A stretch of DNA of 64,000 bases from Roseomonas haemaphysalidis (GTDB taxonomy: Bacteria > Pseudomonadota > Alphaproteobacteria > Acetobacterales > Acetobacteraceae): assembly GCF_017355405.1 (NCBI RefSeq), contig NZ_CP061177.1, forward strand, positions 3,470,501-3,534,500, in the 5' to 3' direction. The number at the start of each line of letters is the position of its first letter. Positions within the stretch are counted from its first letter, which is position 1. A model generated the notes under the pieces. The model was not told where the DNA came from and did no database searches. It saw only the letters and a program-made list of their open reading frames with translations. This document shows, one piece after another, positions 38,775 to 48,914 of this stretch. Position numbers and translations under genes: made by a program.

Positions 38775-40394
38775 ATGACCGCCGGAGAAACGACCTTGGC
38801 CGATCATCTGAACCTGCGACGCCGCGCCTTTTTCGCCCTGCCGGCCGCCGCCCTGCTGGCCGGCACCGGGCGGGCCGCCCTGGCCCAGGCACCCAGCCAG
38901 AACCTGACCCTGGCGGTGGCCGCGCCGCCGACCTCGCTGGACCCGCACTACCACACGCTGTCGCCCAACAACGCCGTGGCGGCCCACTTCTTCGACAAGC
39001 TGGTGGAGCGCGACGCGGCGGCCAAGCTGCAGCCGGGCCTGGCGGAATCCTGGAAGCTGATCGACGACACCACCTGGGAGTTCAAGCTCCGCCAGGGTGT
39101 CAAGTTCTCCAACGGCCAGGACTTCACGGCCGACGACGTGGTGTTCACGCTGAAGCGCGTGCCTAACGTGGTGAACAGCCCCGGCTCCTTCAGCATGTAT
39201 TCCCGCGCGGTGGTGGCGACCGAGATCCTGGACCCCCACACCATCCGCCTGAAGACGGCGGAACTCTACCCGCTGCTGCCCTACGACCTGAACAACATCT
39301 ACATCATCTGCAAGTCGGTGGGCGACAACGTGTCCACGGGCGACTTCAACAACGGCAAGGCGATGATCGGCACCGGGCCGTTCCGCCTGCAGTCCTACAC
39401 GCCCGACGACCGCATCGTCATGACGCGCAACGACAGCTACTGGGGCGACAAGCCGGACTGGGCGCAGGTCACCTACCGCTTCATCACCAACAACGGCGTG
39501 CGGGTCGCGGCGCTGCTGTCGGGCGACGTGCAGATGATCGACGTGGTGCCGCCGTCCGACACGCCGCGGCTGCGCACCACCCAGGGCATCTCCTTTTCCG
39601 AGATCCCGAGCCTGCGCTGCATCTACCTGAAGGTGGACGTAGAGCACGATGTCTCCCCCTACATCGCGGACAACGACGGCAAGCCGATGACCAAGAACCC
39701 GCTGCGCGACCTGCGGGTGCGGCAGGCGCTGAGCATCGGCATCAACCGCCAGGGCATCGTGGACCGGGTGATGCAGGGCGTCGGCACGCCGGCCGGGCAG
39801 ATGATGCCGCCGGGGGCGCTGGGCTATAACCCCAACATCGCCGTGCCGAAATACGACCCGGACGCCGCCAAGAAGCTGCTGGCGGACGCCGGCTACCCCA
39901 ACGGCTTCCGCATCACGCTGATCGGGCCCAACAACCGCTACGTCAACGACGCGCAGATCATCCAGGCGATCGGCCAGATGTGGCAGCGCATCGGTGTGCA
40001 GACCACGGTGGACGCCATGCCCTTCGCGGTGCTGGCGCAGCGGCAGGCGCAGAACAACATGTCCGCCATGCTGATCGGCTGGGCGACCAGCGGCGAGCCC
40101 TCCACGGCGCTGAAGGGCGTGCTGACCACGCGCATTCCCGACAAGGGCTTCGGCACCACCAACTTCAGCGGCTTTTCCAACGCCAAGGTGGACGAGCTGA
40201 CCATGGAAGGGCTGCGCACCGCCGACGACGAAAAGCGCGACCAGTTGTTCCAGGATGCCATGAAGGCGGCGATGGAAGACCTGGGCCTGGTGCCGCTGCA
40301 CATGCAGAAGAACATCTGGGCGCTGCGCGGCGCGCTGAAATACGAGGCGCGGGCGGACGAGCTGACGCTGGCGCACAGCGTCAAGCGCGCCTGA
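38775..40394 (+). CDS. ABC transporter substrate-binding protein, family 5 (peptide/opine/nickel type)
   Basis: Periplasmic binding protein of 539 residues. A signal sequence with RRRAFFALPAAALLAGTG and cleavage near ALAQA is Tat-like. The mature protein has the family 5 signature region GLAESWKLIDDTTWEFKLRQGVKFSNGQDF and FRLQSYTPDDRIVMTRNDSYW. The ligand could be a di- or oligopeptide or another small compound. A TTG at 38796, preceded by GGAGAA, is an alternative start that would shorten the leader by seven residues. No cognate permease or ATPase lies beside it, so it is an orphan binding protein here. Confidence 0.9.
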   Translation: MTAGETTLADHLNLRRRAFFALPAAALLAGTGRAALAQAPSQNLTLAVAAPPTSLDPHYHTLSPNNAVAAHFFDKLVERDAAAKLQPGLAESWKLIDDTTWEFKLRQGVKFSNGQDFTADDVVFTLKRVPNVVNSPGSFSMYSRAVVATEILDPHTIRLKTAELYPLLPYDLNNIYIICKSVGDNVSTGDFNNGKAMIGTGPFRLQSYTPDDRIVMTRNDSYWGDKPDWAQVTYRFITNNGVRVAALLSGDVQMIDVVPPSDTPRLRTTQGISFSEIPSLRCIYLKVDVEHDVSPYIADNDGKPMTKNPLRDLRVRQALSIGINRQGIVDRVMQGVGTPAGQMMPPGALGYNPNIAVPKYDPDAAKKLLADAGYPNGFRITLIGPNNRYVNDAQIIQAIGQMWQRIGVQTTVDAMPFAVLAQRQAQNNMSAMLIGWATSGEPSTALKGVLTTRIPDKGFGTTNFSGFSNAKVDELTMEGLRTADDEKRDQLFQDAMKAAMEDLGLVPLHMQKNIWALRGALKYEARADELTLAHSVKRA

Positions 40395-40428
40395 CCGGCG
40401 GCGGGGCGGCAACGCCCCGCCCTTGCCG

Positions 40429-41328
40429 TCACGGCGACGGGTAGGCGCTGCGATCCCCGGCCCGGGCCGGGTGGTCCAGGTAGCGGCTCTTTTCCGGCAC
40501 CGCCACGCGGTCGAATTCCTCGGCCAGGCGGTGCAGGGCCTGGCGCATCTCGGCGCCGCGCATCGCCTCGCCATGGCCGGACACCACCACCTCCGGCTCC
40601 AGTGCCGCCAGGGCCTGGACCGAGGCGCGGGCGGCGGCCCAGTCCACCGTGAAATAGGCCGGCGGCCCGTGCATCTCGGCACGCTGCACCGCCACGGCAT
40701 AGGCGGATTCCTGGCCGGTGGTGACAAAGGCATCGCCCGCGATCAGGCTGCGATCGGCGTCCCGCCAGAAGGACACGTGGCCGACGCTGTGGCCGGGCGT
40801 GTGGATCCAGCGCCAGCCGGGCATGCCGGGGATGCCGCCATCCTCCGGCAACAGGCGCAGCCGGGCGCCGAGGTCGATGGGGCTGCGCGGGTAGAGCGGC
40901 GCCATCAGCGCCATCAGCCCGCCGCCGACCGAAGGCTCGCCGGGCGGATAGGCGGCGGTGCCGTTCAGGTAGGGTGCCTCCAGGGCATGCGCGTAGACGG
41001 GCACGTCCCATTCCTCCGCCAGGTCCAGCAGGACGCCGACATGGTCGAAATGGCCATGGGTCATGACAATGGCGCTGGGGCGGGCGCCCTCGCCGAAGCG
41101 GGCCTCGGCGGCGCGGCGGATGAAGCCCTTGCTGCCGGGGATGCCGGCATCCACCAGCACCCAGCCGCGGTCGCCGCCACCGGGTTCGCCCACGAAGGCG
41201 ACATTGACCAGGGCGAGGCGGCGATACGCCAGCCCGGGCGCGATTTCATGCGTCAGGTCGTCGCGGTAGTCGTCCAGGGCTTCCGAGATGGCGCTGGCTT
41301 CGGGGGAAAGCGGGATCTGTTCGGCCAT
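40429..41328 (-). CDS. MBL-fold metallo-hydrolase
   Basis: Metallo-beta-lactamase fold enzyme of 299 residues. The zinc motif THGHFDHVG lies near residues 90-98, followed by [20 protein letters not shown] and [10 protein letters not shown], completing the dimetal site. Glyoxalase II-like or lactonase-type activity is possible. The start is supported by CCGGAGGACC upstream of ATG 41328. It follows the amino acid ABC transporter genes on the same strand with a 69-base gap and may belong to that operon. Confidence 0.85.
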   Translation of the reverse strand: MAEQIPLSPEASAISEALDDYRDDLTHEIAPGLAYRRLALVNVAFVGEPGGGDRGWVLVDAGIPGSKGFIRRAAEARFGEGARPSAIVMTHGHFDHVGVLLDLAEEWDVPVYAHALEAPYLNGTAAYPPGEPSVGGGLMALMAPLYPRSPIDLGARLRLLPEDGGIPGMPGWRWIHTPGHSVGHVSFWRDADRSLIAGDAFVTTGQESAYAVAVQRAEMHGPPAYFTVDWAAARASVQALAALEPEVVVSGHGEAMRGAEMRQALHRLAEEFDRVAVPEKSRYLDHPARAGDRSAYPSP

Positions 41329-41397
41329 GGCGTGGTCCTCCGGTGGATTGAGCCTGCCGGAGAAAAGCGCATGGCGCGCGGCGGGGTTGCCGCCGCC

Positions 41398-42189
<792 letters not shown>

Positions 42190-42200
42190 GGGCCGGGTCC

Positions 42201-42875
42201 TCAGGAACGGATGTAGGAAAAGCGGCGTTCCAGCGCCGCGCCGAGCTGCGCGATGCTGAAGTTGACCACCAGGTAGATGGCGCAGGCCAGCAGGTAGAAA
42301 TCGATCACCATGTAGTTGCGGGCGATCACCTGCTGGCTGGCGAGCAGTAGCTCCACCACGCCGATGACGGACAGCAGGGTGGTGCCCTTGACGATCTCCA
42401 GGCAGGTGTTGACCCAGGGCGGCAGCATGCGGCGGATGGCCTGCGGCAGGATCACGTAGCGCAGGCGCTTCGGAAAGGTCAGGCCGATCGCCTTGGCGGC
42501 TTCCATCTGCCCGGCGGGCACGGATTGCACGGCGCCGCGCAGGTTCTCCGCCACATGCGCCGTGGCGAAGCCGGCCAGCGCGAAGATGCCCGCCCAATAG
42601 GGCGTGACGTCGATCTTGAACAATGCCAGCCCGTAGTAGGTGAACAGGATCAGCACCAGCACCGGCATGCCGCGCATGAAATCCACGTACAAACGAACCA
42701 GCAGTCGCAGCGGCCACCAGCCATAGGTCAGCGCCACGCCGAATAGCACGCCCGCCACGGTGGCCAGCAGGATGCTGAGCGAGGAGGCGCTGAGCGTGGC
42801 GGACAGCCCGCGCCACAATGCGAAGCGGGCGGTCCAGGCCTCAAAGGCGAAGGAGCCGGGGGCGAGGTCGAACAT
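42201..42875 (-). CDS. Polar amino acid ABC transporter permease (second)
   Basis: Membrane subunit of 224 residues with about five helices. The EAA-type loop that contacts the ATPase is MEAAKAIGLTFPKRLRYVILPQAIRRMLPP. LYVDFMRGMPVLVLILFTYYGL is typical of the HisMQ family. It starts 12 bases after the first permease stop, in the same operon. Confidence 0.92.
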   Translation of the reverse strand: MFDLAPGSFAFEAWTARFALWRGLSATLSASSLSILLATVAGVLFGVALTYGWWPLRLLVRLYVDFMRGMPVLVLILFTYYGLALFKIDVTPYWAGIFALAGFATAHVAENLRGAVQSVPAGQMEAAKAIGLTFPKRLRYVILPQAIRRMLPPWVNTCLEIVKGTTLLSVIGVVELLLASQQVIARNYMVIDFYLLACAIYLVVNFSIAQLGAALERRFSYIRS

Positions 42876-42887
42876 GCGCGTGCTCCC

Positions 42888-43559
42888 TCAGCGGATGGTG
42901 CTGTAGCGCCGTTCCAGCAGGCGCAGGAGACTGGCGATGATGTAGCAGGTGACAAGGTAGAGCGCGCTGGCGGTGAGCCAGGATTCCATGACGCGAAAGG
43001 TATTGGCGTTGATCTGCCGCGCCACGAAGGTCAGTTCCGGAATGGCGATGGCCGCCGCCAGCGAGGTGTCCTTGAACAGCGAGATCAGGTTGTTGCCGAA
43101 AGCCGGCAGCACGATGCGCGTCATCACCGGCAGCACCACGTAGCGCTGCCGCTGCCAGGGGCGCATGCCGATGGCCTTGGCGGCCTCCATGTATTGCCGC
43201 GGCACGGAGGACAGCCCGGCGCGGAACACCTCCGTCATGTAGGCGCCGGCATAGAGCGTCAGCGTCAGGATGAACGACTGGGTCTTGTCCAGCCAGGTGA
43301 TGTCCAGCTCCGGCAGGCCGAAGTAGACAAAGAACACCAGCAGCAGGAGTGGCGTGTTGCGGATGAACTCCACGTAGAGCCACACCGGCCAGGACAGCCA
43401 GCGCGGCCCGTAGACCCGCGCCATGGCGCAGGCGAGGCCCAGGATGCTGCCCGCCAGCAGCGACACCAGCGCCAGCGACAGGCCGAGCCCGAGCGCGGAG
43501 GCGAACCTGTCCCAGTTCCGCCAGATCACGGACCAGTCGAAATAATATTGGATCATCAA
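42888..43559 (-). CDS. Polar amino acid ABC transporter permease (first)
   Basis: A permease of 223 residues, paralogous to its downstream neighbour, forming the heterodimeric channel of a HisQM-like importer. The contact loop is MEAAKAIGMRPWQRQRYVVLPVMTRIVLP and YVEFIRNTPLLLLVFFVYFGLP is the helix 3 region. It lies 49 bases after the binding protein gene. Confidence 0.92.
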   Translation of the reverse strand: MMIQYYFDWSVIWRNWDRFASALGLGLSLALVSLLAGSILGLACAMARVYGPRWLSWPVWLYVEFIRNTPLLLLVFFVYFGLPELDITWLDKTQSFILTLTLYAGAYMTEVFRAGLSSVPRQYMEAAKAIGMRPWQRQRYVVLPVMTRIVLPAFGNNLISLFKDTSLAAAIAIPELTFVARQINANTFRVMESWLTASALYLVTCYIIASLLRLLERRYSTIR

Positions 43560-43608
43560 GGCCGCCTGTCGGAAAGGCCGGCGCCCCGGGCACGGGGCGC
43601 CGGGGGCA

Positions 43609-44496
43609 TCAGGCGAATTCGGACGGGAAGCCCACCTTGGGCGTCGGCAGCTCGATGCCGAACCACTTCTTGTAGGAGGCGGCGAAGTAGTCGAAGTCGA
43701 CGCCCATCATCGCTTCCTTGTAGACGGTGTTGACCCAGTTCAGCCAGATCGGGTCGCCCGGCTTGACGGCGGAGGCGTAGGAGTTGGGCATCCAGCCATA
43801 GCCGGAATCCACGAAGCGGCCGGGCGTCTGCTGCATCAGCCAACGGGCGGCGGACTGGTCGGCCAGGTAGGCATCGACGCGCCGGGCGTTCAGCGCCTGG
43901 AGCGAGGCGTCGGGGCTCTCGAAGGCGTCCACCTTGGCCTGGGGCAGCGCCTTGCCCACCCATTCGTTGAGAAAGACGTTCTGCATGCCGCCCACCGTCA
44001 CGCTGGCGCCGGCGGCCTTCATCTCCTCGAAGTTCTTGTACTTGCCGCCGCGCGACAGCAGCAGCAGCGACACGCCCTCGCGGTAATAGGGAATGGTGAA
44101 CTCCACCTGCTGGGCGCGGCCGGCCGTCACCGTCATCCACTGCACGACGATGTCCACCTTGTCCGTCACCAGGCTCGGCACGCGGGCGTCCGAGCCCTGC
44201 AACACGAACTCCACCTTGGTGGGGTCGTCGAACAGGTTCTTGGCCAGCAGGCGCGCGAGATCGATGTCCATGCCCTGCAGCTGGCCGTTGGCATCCTCGA
44301 AATGCCAGGGCGGGTTGGTGGAGCCGGTGCCGACGATCAGCCGTCCGCGCTCCTTGATCATCTGCAGGCGGCTCTTGCCCACCGCCTGCGCCACGGCGGC
44401 CGGCGTGGTCAGGCCCAGCCCGGCGCCCACCGCCGCCCCCACGGCGCCCAGCCCGAACAAGCCGCGCCGCACCAGTCCAGCCTTGCTTTCGTCCAT
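43609..44496 (-). CDS. Polar amino acid ABC transporter substrate-binding protein
   Basis: Periplasmic family 3 binding protein of 295 residues. A Tat-like signal, VRRGLFGLGAVGAAVGAGLGL with cleavage near AVAQA, precedes LQMIKERGRLIVGTGSTNPPWHFEDANGQLQGMDIDLARLLA, the family 3 opening. ATG 44496 (MDESKAGLV) has AGGGGGAT upstream. The exact amino acid is unknown; the neighbouring DadA-like and hydroxyproline/opine-type dehydrogenases suggest a D-amino acid, an imino acid or an opine (inference). Confidence 0.92.
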   Translation of the reverse strand: MDESKAGLVRRGLFGLGAVGAAVGAGLGLTTPAAVAQAVGKSRLQMIKERGRLIVGTGSTNPPWHFEDANGQLQGMDIDLARLLAKNLFDDPTKVEFVLQGSDARVPSLVTDKVDIVVQWMTVTAGRAQQVEFTIPYYREGVSLLLLSRGGKYKNFEEMKAAGASVTVGGMQNVFLNEWVGKALPQAKVDAFESPDASLQALNARRVDAYLADQSAARWLMQQTPGRFVDSGYGWMPNSYASAVKPGDPIWLNWVNTVYKEAMMGVDFDYFAASYKKWFGIELPTPKVGFPSEFA

Positions 44497-44572
44497 CACA
44501 GATCCCCCTGTTCCACTGGTCGCAACCCGGAGCAGAGCAAGAATCCGGCCACTCGTCACGCCCGAATGCGGC

Positions 44573-45805
44573 TCAGGCGGCTTCGGCGTTGCGGCCGGTC
44601 ATCAGCGCCGCCAGCCGCTGGCCGGAGCCCGCCGCCATGGTCCAGCCGGTGTGGCCGTGGCCGGTGTTGGTCCACAGCCCCGGCACCCTGGTCGCGCCGA
44701 TGCGCGGCTGCGCGTCCGGCACCATGGGGCGCAGCCCGGCCCAGGTGATGGCGCCCGGCATCGCCTCGCAATTGGCCAGTTGCGGGAACAGCTCTGCCAC
44801 TTTGCGCGTCAGCGCGGCGACGCGGCGGGGCGAGGGCGTGGTGCTTTCGTCCCCCACCTCGGCCGAGCCGACGATGCGGTAGCGGTCGCCCAGCGGGGTC
44901 AGCGCGAACTTGCGGCTGTCTTCCAGGATGGCGTTGCGCGGCCCGTCCGGCCACACCGCGCGCGGCAGGGTGACGGAGATGCCCTTGACCGGCTGGATAG
45001 GCATGCTGATGCCAAGCCGCCGCAGCAGCGCCACGCTGGGGCTGGCCATGGCCACCACCACCGCGTCCGCGCCGATCTCGCCGCCGCTGGTCTTCACGCC
45101 GGACACGCGGCCGCCGGCCATCAGCACGTCCTCCACCGTGGTGTTCCAATGGAAGCGCACCCCCTGCCCTTCCAGCCACGCCGCCAGCCCCTGGCTGAAC
45201 TTGTTGCAGTCGCCCACCTCGTCCTGCGGAAAGCCCAGGCCGCCGGCGATCTTCTCCTGCACCGGGCCCAGCGCCGGCTCGCGCGCCACGCAGTCGGCGC
45301 GGCTCAGCACCTCTGTCTGCAAGCCGTGCGGGGCGAGCGCCAGATGCTCGGCCGCCGCCACGTCCAGCGAGGCCTGGTCCGAGAAGGTCTTGATCACGCA
45401 GTTGGCGGCGTAGTCGTACTGCACGCCCGTCTCGGCCCGGATGCCCGCCATGGCGGCGGCGCTTTCCATGGCTAGCTTCAGGTTGGCCAAGCTGCCGGCC
45501 TGATATTGCGCGGGCCGGGCGGCGCGCAGGAAGCCCAGCCCCCAGCGCCACACGCGCGGCACGGCGGAAGGGCGCAGCAGCATCGGCGCGTCCTCCTGCC
45601 CCAGCCACTTCAGCACCTTCAGCGGCACGCCCGGCGCCGCCCAGGGCTGCACGGAGCTGACATGGATGATGGCGCCGTTGCCCCAGCTGGTTTCCAGCCC
45701 GGCATTCGGCTGGCGCTCCACCACCTGCACCTGGTGCCCGGCCTTGTGCAGCCAATAGGCGGACGCGACGCCGATGACGCCGGCGCCGAGGATGGTGATG
45801 CGCAT
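44573..45805 (-). CDS. D-amino acid dehydrogenase (DadA-like FAD oxidoreductase)
   Basis: Membrane-associated flavoprotein of 410 residues that oxidises D-amino acids to 2-oxo acids. The FAD motif is MRITILGAGVIGVASAYWLHKAGH, followed by ERQPNAGLETSWGNGAIIH, a DadA hallmark. The C-terminal WAGLRPMVPDAQPRIGATRVPGLWTNTGHGHTGWT is also typical. ATG 45805 is preceded by AGGAAG. It is the first gene of the operon with the amino acid ABC transporter. Confidence 0.88.
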   Translation of the reverse strand: MRITILGAGVIGVASAYWLHKAGHQVQVVERQPNAGLETSWGNGAIIHVSSVQPWAAPGVPLKVLKWLGQEDAPMLLRPSAVPRVWRWGLGFLRAARPAQYQAGSLANLKLAMESAAAMAGIRAETGVQYDYAANCVIKTFSDQASLDVAAAEHLALAPHGLQTEVLSRADCVAREPALGPVQEKIAGGLGFPQDEVGDCNKFSQGLAAWLEGQGVRFHWNTTVEDVLMAGGRVSGVKTSGGEIGADAVVVAMASPSVALLRRLGISMPIQPVKGISVTLPRAVWPDGPRNAILEDSRKFALTPLGDRYRIVGSAEVGDESTTPSPRRVAALTRKVAELFPQLANCEAMPGAITWAGLRPMVPDAQPRIGATRVPGLWTNTGHGHTGWTMAAGSGQRLAALMTGRNAEAA

Positions 45806-45857
45806 GTGCCGCTGCTTCCTGGTCTGTCCGGCATATCGCACCGCGATGGCGCACGGA

Positions 45858-45886
45858 TTGCAAGCCCCGCACGGGTGATCTATCGA
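45858..45886 (+). promoter_or_regulatory. Weak promoter candidate in the divergent region before the 45901 gene
   Basis: TTGCAA (45858-45863), a 17-bp spacer and TATCGA (45881-45886). The start of transcription would be near 45893, leaving an extremely short leader, so either the message is nearly leaderless or the promoter lies elsewhere in this 95-bp gap. Confidence 0.2.
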
Positions 45887-45900
45887 ATCAGGACCATGCA

Positions 45901-47043
45901 ATGCCCGCCCCCCGCCCCATGACCCGCACCGCCTTTGATGCCATCGTCATCGGCGGCGGGCTGGTGGGCGCGGCCATCGGCTACGGCCTGCAGCGCGGCG
46001 GCCTGCACACCCTGCTGCTGGACGAGGGCGACATCGCCCATCGCGCCAGCCGCGGCAATTTCGGGCTGATCTGGGTGCAGTCCAAGGGCCTGGGCGCGCC
46101 GCATTACCAGCGCTGGACACGCGGCTCGGCCGAGGAATGGCCGGCGCTGGCGGACGACCTGCTGGCCCGCACCGGCATCGACGCCCGGCGCGAGCAGCCC
46201 GGCGGCGTCACCTTCTGCCTGGGCGAGCAGGAGTTCGAGCAGCGCAGCGAAACCATGGCGCGCATGAAGGCCGAGGCCGGCAACTTCGGCTTCGACTACC
46301 GCATGATCCGCGCGGCCGAGGCGCGCGACATGCTGCCCGGCATCGGCCCCGAGGTGACCGGCGTGAGCTGGACCCCCTATGACGGCCACGCCAGCCCGCT
46401 GCACCTGCTGCGCGCGCTGCATGACGCCTTCACCGGGCTCGGCGGCTGCTACCGCCCCAATGCCGGCGTGACCGAAACCACGGCGGCGCCGAACGACTTT
46501 TCCGTCACCGCCGCGGGCATCCGCTACACCGCGCCGCGCGTGGTGCTGGCCGCGGGCCTGGGCAACGCGCCGCTGGCCCCGCGCTTCGGCCTGAACACGC
46601 CGGTGGAGCCGCAGCGCGGGCAGATCCTGGTGACCGAGCGCACGCAGTCCCTCTTGCCCATGCCCACCGTCAGCCTGCGGCAAACCGCCGAGGGCAGCAT
46701 CATGATCGGCGACAGCAAGGAGGACGCGGGCTTCGACACCGTGACCCAGACGCCGGACATCATGCGCACCATGGCGCAGCGCGCCGTCGCCTGCTTTCCC
46801 TGGGTGGCGGAGCTCAACATCGTCCGCGCCTGGTCGGCGCTGCGCGTCATGGCGCCCGACGGACTGCCGATCTACGACCAGTCGGACCGCTTCCCCGGCG
46901 CCTTCACGGCCAACTGCCATTCGGGCGTGACGCTGGCCGGCACCCACGCCAACCGCCTGGCGCCGATGATCGCCGCCGGCCGGCTGGACCCCGAGCTTTC
47001 CCTGTTCAGCGCGAGGCGCTTCGATGTTCCAGCCGCGGCCTGA
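45901..47043 (+). CDS. FAD-dependent oxidoreductase, DAO family (beta subunit of a hydroxyproline/opine-type dehydrogenase)
   Basis: A protein of 380 residues with the FAD motif AIVIGGGLVGAAIGYGLQRGGL and the family segment RGNFGLIWVQSKGLG. The C-terminal VRAWSALRVMAPDGLPIYDQ and HSGVTLAGTHA complete the DAO fold. With the next two genes it matches the three-part composition of D-hydroxyproline dehydrogenases (LhpB/HcnC-like) and opine oxidases: a DAO subunit, a small 2Fe-2S subunit and a large FAD/NAD-fold subunit. It overlaps the next gene by 20 bases. ATG 45919 is an alternative start. Confidence 0.85.
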   Translation: MPAPRPMTRTAFDAIVIGGGLVGAAIGYGLQRGGLHTLLLDEGDIAHRASRGNFGLIWVQSKGLGAPHYQRWTRGSAEEWPALADDLLARTGIDARREQPGGVTFCLGEQEFEQRSETMARMKAEAGNFGFDYRMIRAAEARDMLPGIGPEVTGVSWTPYDGHASPLHLLRALHDAFTGLGGCYRPNAGVTETTAAPNDFSVTAAGIRYTAPRVVLAAGLGNAPLAPRFGLNTPVEPQRGQILVTERTQSLLPMPTVSLRQTAEGSIMIGDSKEDAGFDTVTQTPDIMRTMAQRAVACFPWVAELNIVRAWSALRVMAPDGLPIYDQSDRFPGAFTANCHSGVTLAGTHANRLAPMIAAGRLDPELSLFSARRFDVPAAA

Positions 47044-47317
47044 CCCCCGCCCCGCCACGGTGGAAGTCTTCGTGTCCGATGTCGCGCTGCGCGTGCCCGC
47101 CGGCGCCTCCGCCGCCGCCGCCGTGATGCTGGCCGGCACCGCCGCCATCCGCGAAACGGCGGTGACCGGCGCGCCCCGCCTGCCTTATTGCATGATGGGC
47201 ATCTGCTTCGACTGCCTCGCCGAGATCGACGGCGTCGCCAACCGGCAGTCCTGCATGGTGACGGTGGCTTCGGGGATGCGGATCGCGCCGCAGCACGGGG
47301 CGCGGAAGGCGCTGTGA
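47024..47317 (+). CDS. Small [2Fe-2S] subunit (gamma) of the three-part dehydrogenase
   Basis: A protein of 97 residues. The cysteines of PYCMMGICFDCLAEIDG and the later RQSC give the Cx4Cx2CxnC pattern of plant-type [2Fe-2S] centres, as in LhpF/HcnA-like subunits. The N-terminal half is the beta-grasp part (VEVFVSDVALRVPAGASAAA). It overlaps the preceding FAD gene by 20 bases, indicating coupled translation. Repeat copy C separates it from the third subunit. Confidence 0.88.
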   Translation: MFQPRPDPRPATVEVFVSDVALRVPAGASAAAAVMLAGTAAIRETAVTGAPRLPYCMMGICFDCLAEIDGVANRQSCMVTVASGMRIAPQHGARKAL

Positions 47318-47325
47318 GGGTGGCG

Positions 47326-47485
47326 GAAGGCTGGGGGAATGAATTCCCCCAGACCCCCATCTTTTTTCTGGCTGTTTTTCCAGGGCGGCAGCGGTGCCGT
47401 GGCGCGCTGACCGCCCCGGCAGCGCCACCGAAGATGAATCAAAAAGAAGATGGGGGTTCGGGGGAATTCCTTCCCCCGACCTTCC
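47326..47485. repeat. Dispersed inverted-pair element, copy C
   Basis: Copy C is the best-preserved copy. The left unit (about 47326-47371) has GAAGGCT, the hairpin GGGGGAATGAATTCCCCC and CCCCCATCTTTTTTC. The right unit (about 47440-47485) has AAAAAGAAGATGGGGG, the hairpin GGGGGAATTCCTTCCCCC and GACCTTC. It fills the gap between two genes of the same three-subunit enzyme, and the ribosome site of the next gene (AGGAG at 47490) begins directly after it. Confidence 0.85.
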
Positions 47486-47501
47486 TCCACAGGAGCCACC
47501 C

Positions 47502-48854
47502 ATGACCGACCTCGCCATCATCGGCGCCGGCCCCGCCGGCATGGCGGCGGCCATCGAGGCGGCGACGCTCGGCCTGTCCGTCACCGTCATCGACGAGCAG
47601 CAGGCCCCCGGCGGGCAGATTTTTCGGAACGTCGAGCTGGCGGCGGACGACCCGGCCCTGGCGGGCGAGTATGGCCAGGACGGCGCCGCGCTGGTGCGGC
47701 GCTTTCGCGGCACGCCGGGCATCGACTACCGCCCCGCCACCACGCTGTGGCACCTGGATATCGAGGCCGGGCTGCTGTCGCTGCGCGGGCCGGGCCGCAC
47801 CGCCACGCTGGAAGCCAGGCGGGTGCTGCTGGCGACGGGGGCGCAGGAGCGGCCGGTGCCAATCCCGGGCTGGACGCTGCCGAACGTGCTGACGGCGGGC
47901 GCCGCGCAGATCCTGCTGAAGCAGGCGGGCGCGGTGCCGGGGGGGCGCACGGTGCTGGCGGGCCAGGGGCCGCTGCTGTGGCTGCTGGCGGGGCAGCTGG
48001 CGCGGGCCGGCGCGGCGCCGGCGCTGCTGCTGGAAACCACGGCGCCGGGCGCGCTGCGCGGCGCGCTTTCGGCCGGTGGCTTCTGGCGCGGGCGGGCGAT
48101 GCTGGCCAAGGGCGCGGGGCTGATGCTGGCGGCGCGGCGCGCGGGGATGAAGGTCGTCTCGGGCGTCACCGGGCTGCGGGCCGAAGGCGACGGGCGGGTG
48201 CAGCGCGTGTTGTGGGACGGCGGCGGCACGGCGGCGGATACGCTGCTGCTGCATGAGGGGGTGATCCCCTCCACCCACATCTCCCGCGCCATCGGCCTGC
48301 CGCACCAGTGGGACGCGCGGCAGCTGTGCTGGTGGCCGGAAACCGACGAATGGGGGGCCACGCCACACCCGTTGGTGGCCATCGCGGGGGATGGCTCGGG
48401 CATCGGCGGGTGGCAGGCGGCGGTGGCGGGCGGACAGATCGCGGCGCTGGACGCGGCGCGCCGGCTGGGGCGGCTGCCGGAGCATGCGCGGGACAGCCGC
48501 GCCCTGCCCGCCCGCGCCAAGCTGCGCGAGGTGCTGGCGCTGCGGCCGTTCCTGGACCGGCTTTACGCCCCGTCCGAGGCGGTGCTGGCGCCGCCGGACG
48601 ACCAGACCATCGTCTGCCGCTGCGAGGAGATCACCGCCGGGCAGGTGCGTGCCGCCGCCCGCCTGGGGGCGCAGGGGCCGAACCAGGCCAAGGCCTATCT
48701 GCGCACCGGCATGGGGCCTTGCCAGGGGCGGATGTGCGGCACGACAGTGGCGGCCGTGATCGCCCAGGCGCATGGCGTGCCGATCGAGCAGGCGGGCGCC
48801 CTGCGGCCCCGCGCGCCCTTCAAGCCCATCACGGTGGGCGAGCTGGCGGGATAG
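47502..48854 (+). CDS. FAD/NAD(P)-binding oxidoreductase with C-terminal BFD-like [2Fe-2S] domain (alpha subunit)
   Basis: A protein of 450 residues. The N-terminus LAIIGAGPAGMAAAIEAATLG binds FAD, the middle segment RVLLATGAQERPVPIPGWTLPNV is typical of this disulfide-reductase-like fold, and the C-terminus has IVCRCEEITAGQV and GMGPCQGRMCG, four cysteines of a BFD-like [2Fe-2S] site. This matches LhpE/HcnB or OoxA subunits. AGGAG lies seven bases before ATG 47502. Together with the two preceding genes it should oxidise a cyclic or N-substituted amino acid (for example D-hydroxyproline or an opine) and pass electrons to the respiratory chain. Confidence 0.87.
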   Translation: MTDLAIIGAGPAGMAAAIEAATLGLSVTVIDEQQAPGGQIFRNVELAADDPALAGEYGQDGAALVRRFRGTPGIDYRPATTLWHLDIEAGLLSLRGPGRTATLEARRVLLATGAQERPVPIPGWTLPNVLTAGAAQILLKQAGAVPGGRTVLAGQGPLLWLLAGQLARAGAAPALLLETTAPGALRGALSAGGFWRGRAMLAKGAGLMLAARRAGMKVVSGVTGLRAEGDGRVQRVLWDGGGTAADTLLLHEGVIPSTHISRAIGLPHQWDARQLCWWPETDEWGATPHPLVAIAGDGSGIGGWQAAVAGGQIAALDAARRLGRLPEHARDSRALPARAKLREVLALRPFLDRLYAPSEAVLAPPDDQTIVCRCEEITAGQVRAAARLGAQGPNQAKAYLRTGMGPCQGRMCGTTVAAVIAQAHGVPIEQAGALRPRAPFKPITVGELAG

Positions 48855-48914
48855 GCGCTTGCGCCCGGCCTCGCGCCGGGCCATGTCTCGCCGCTCGCGA
48901 GAGGACCGATTGCC

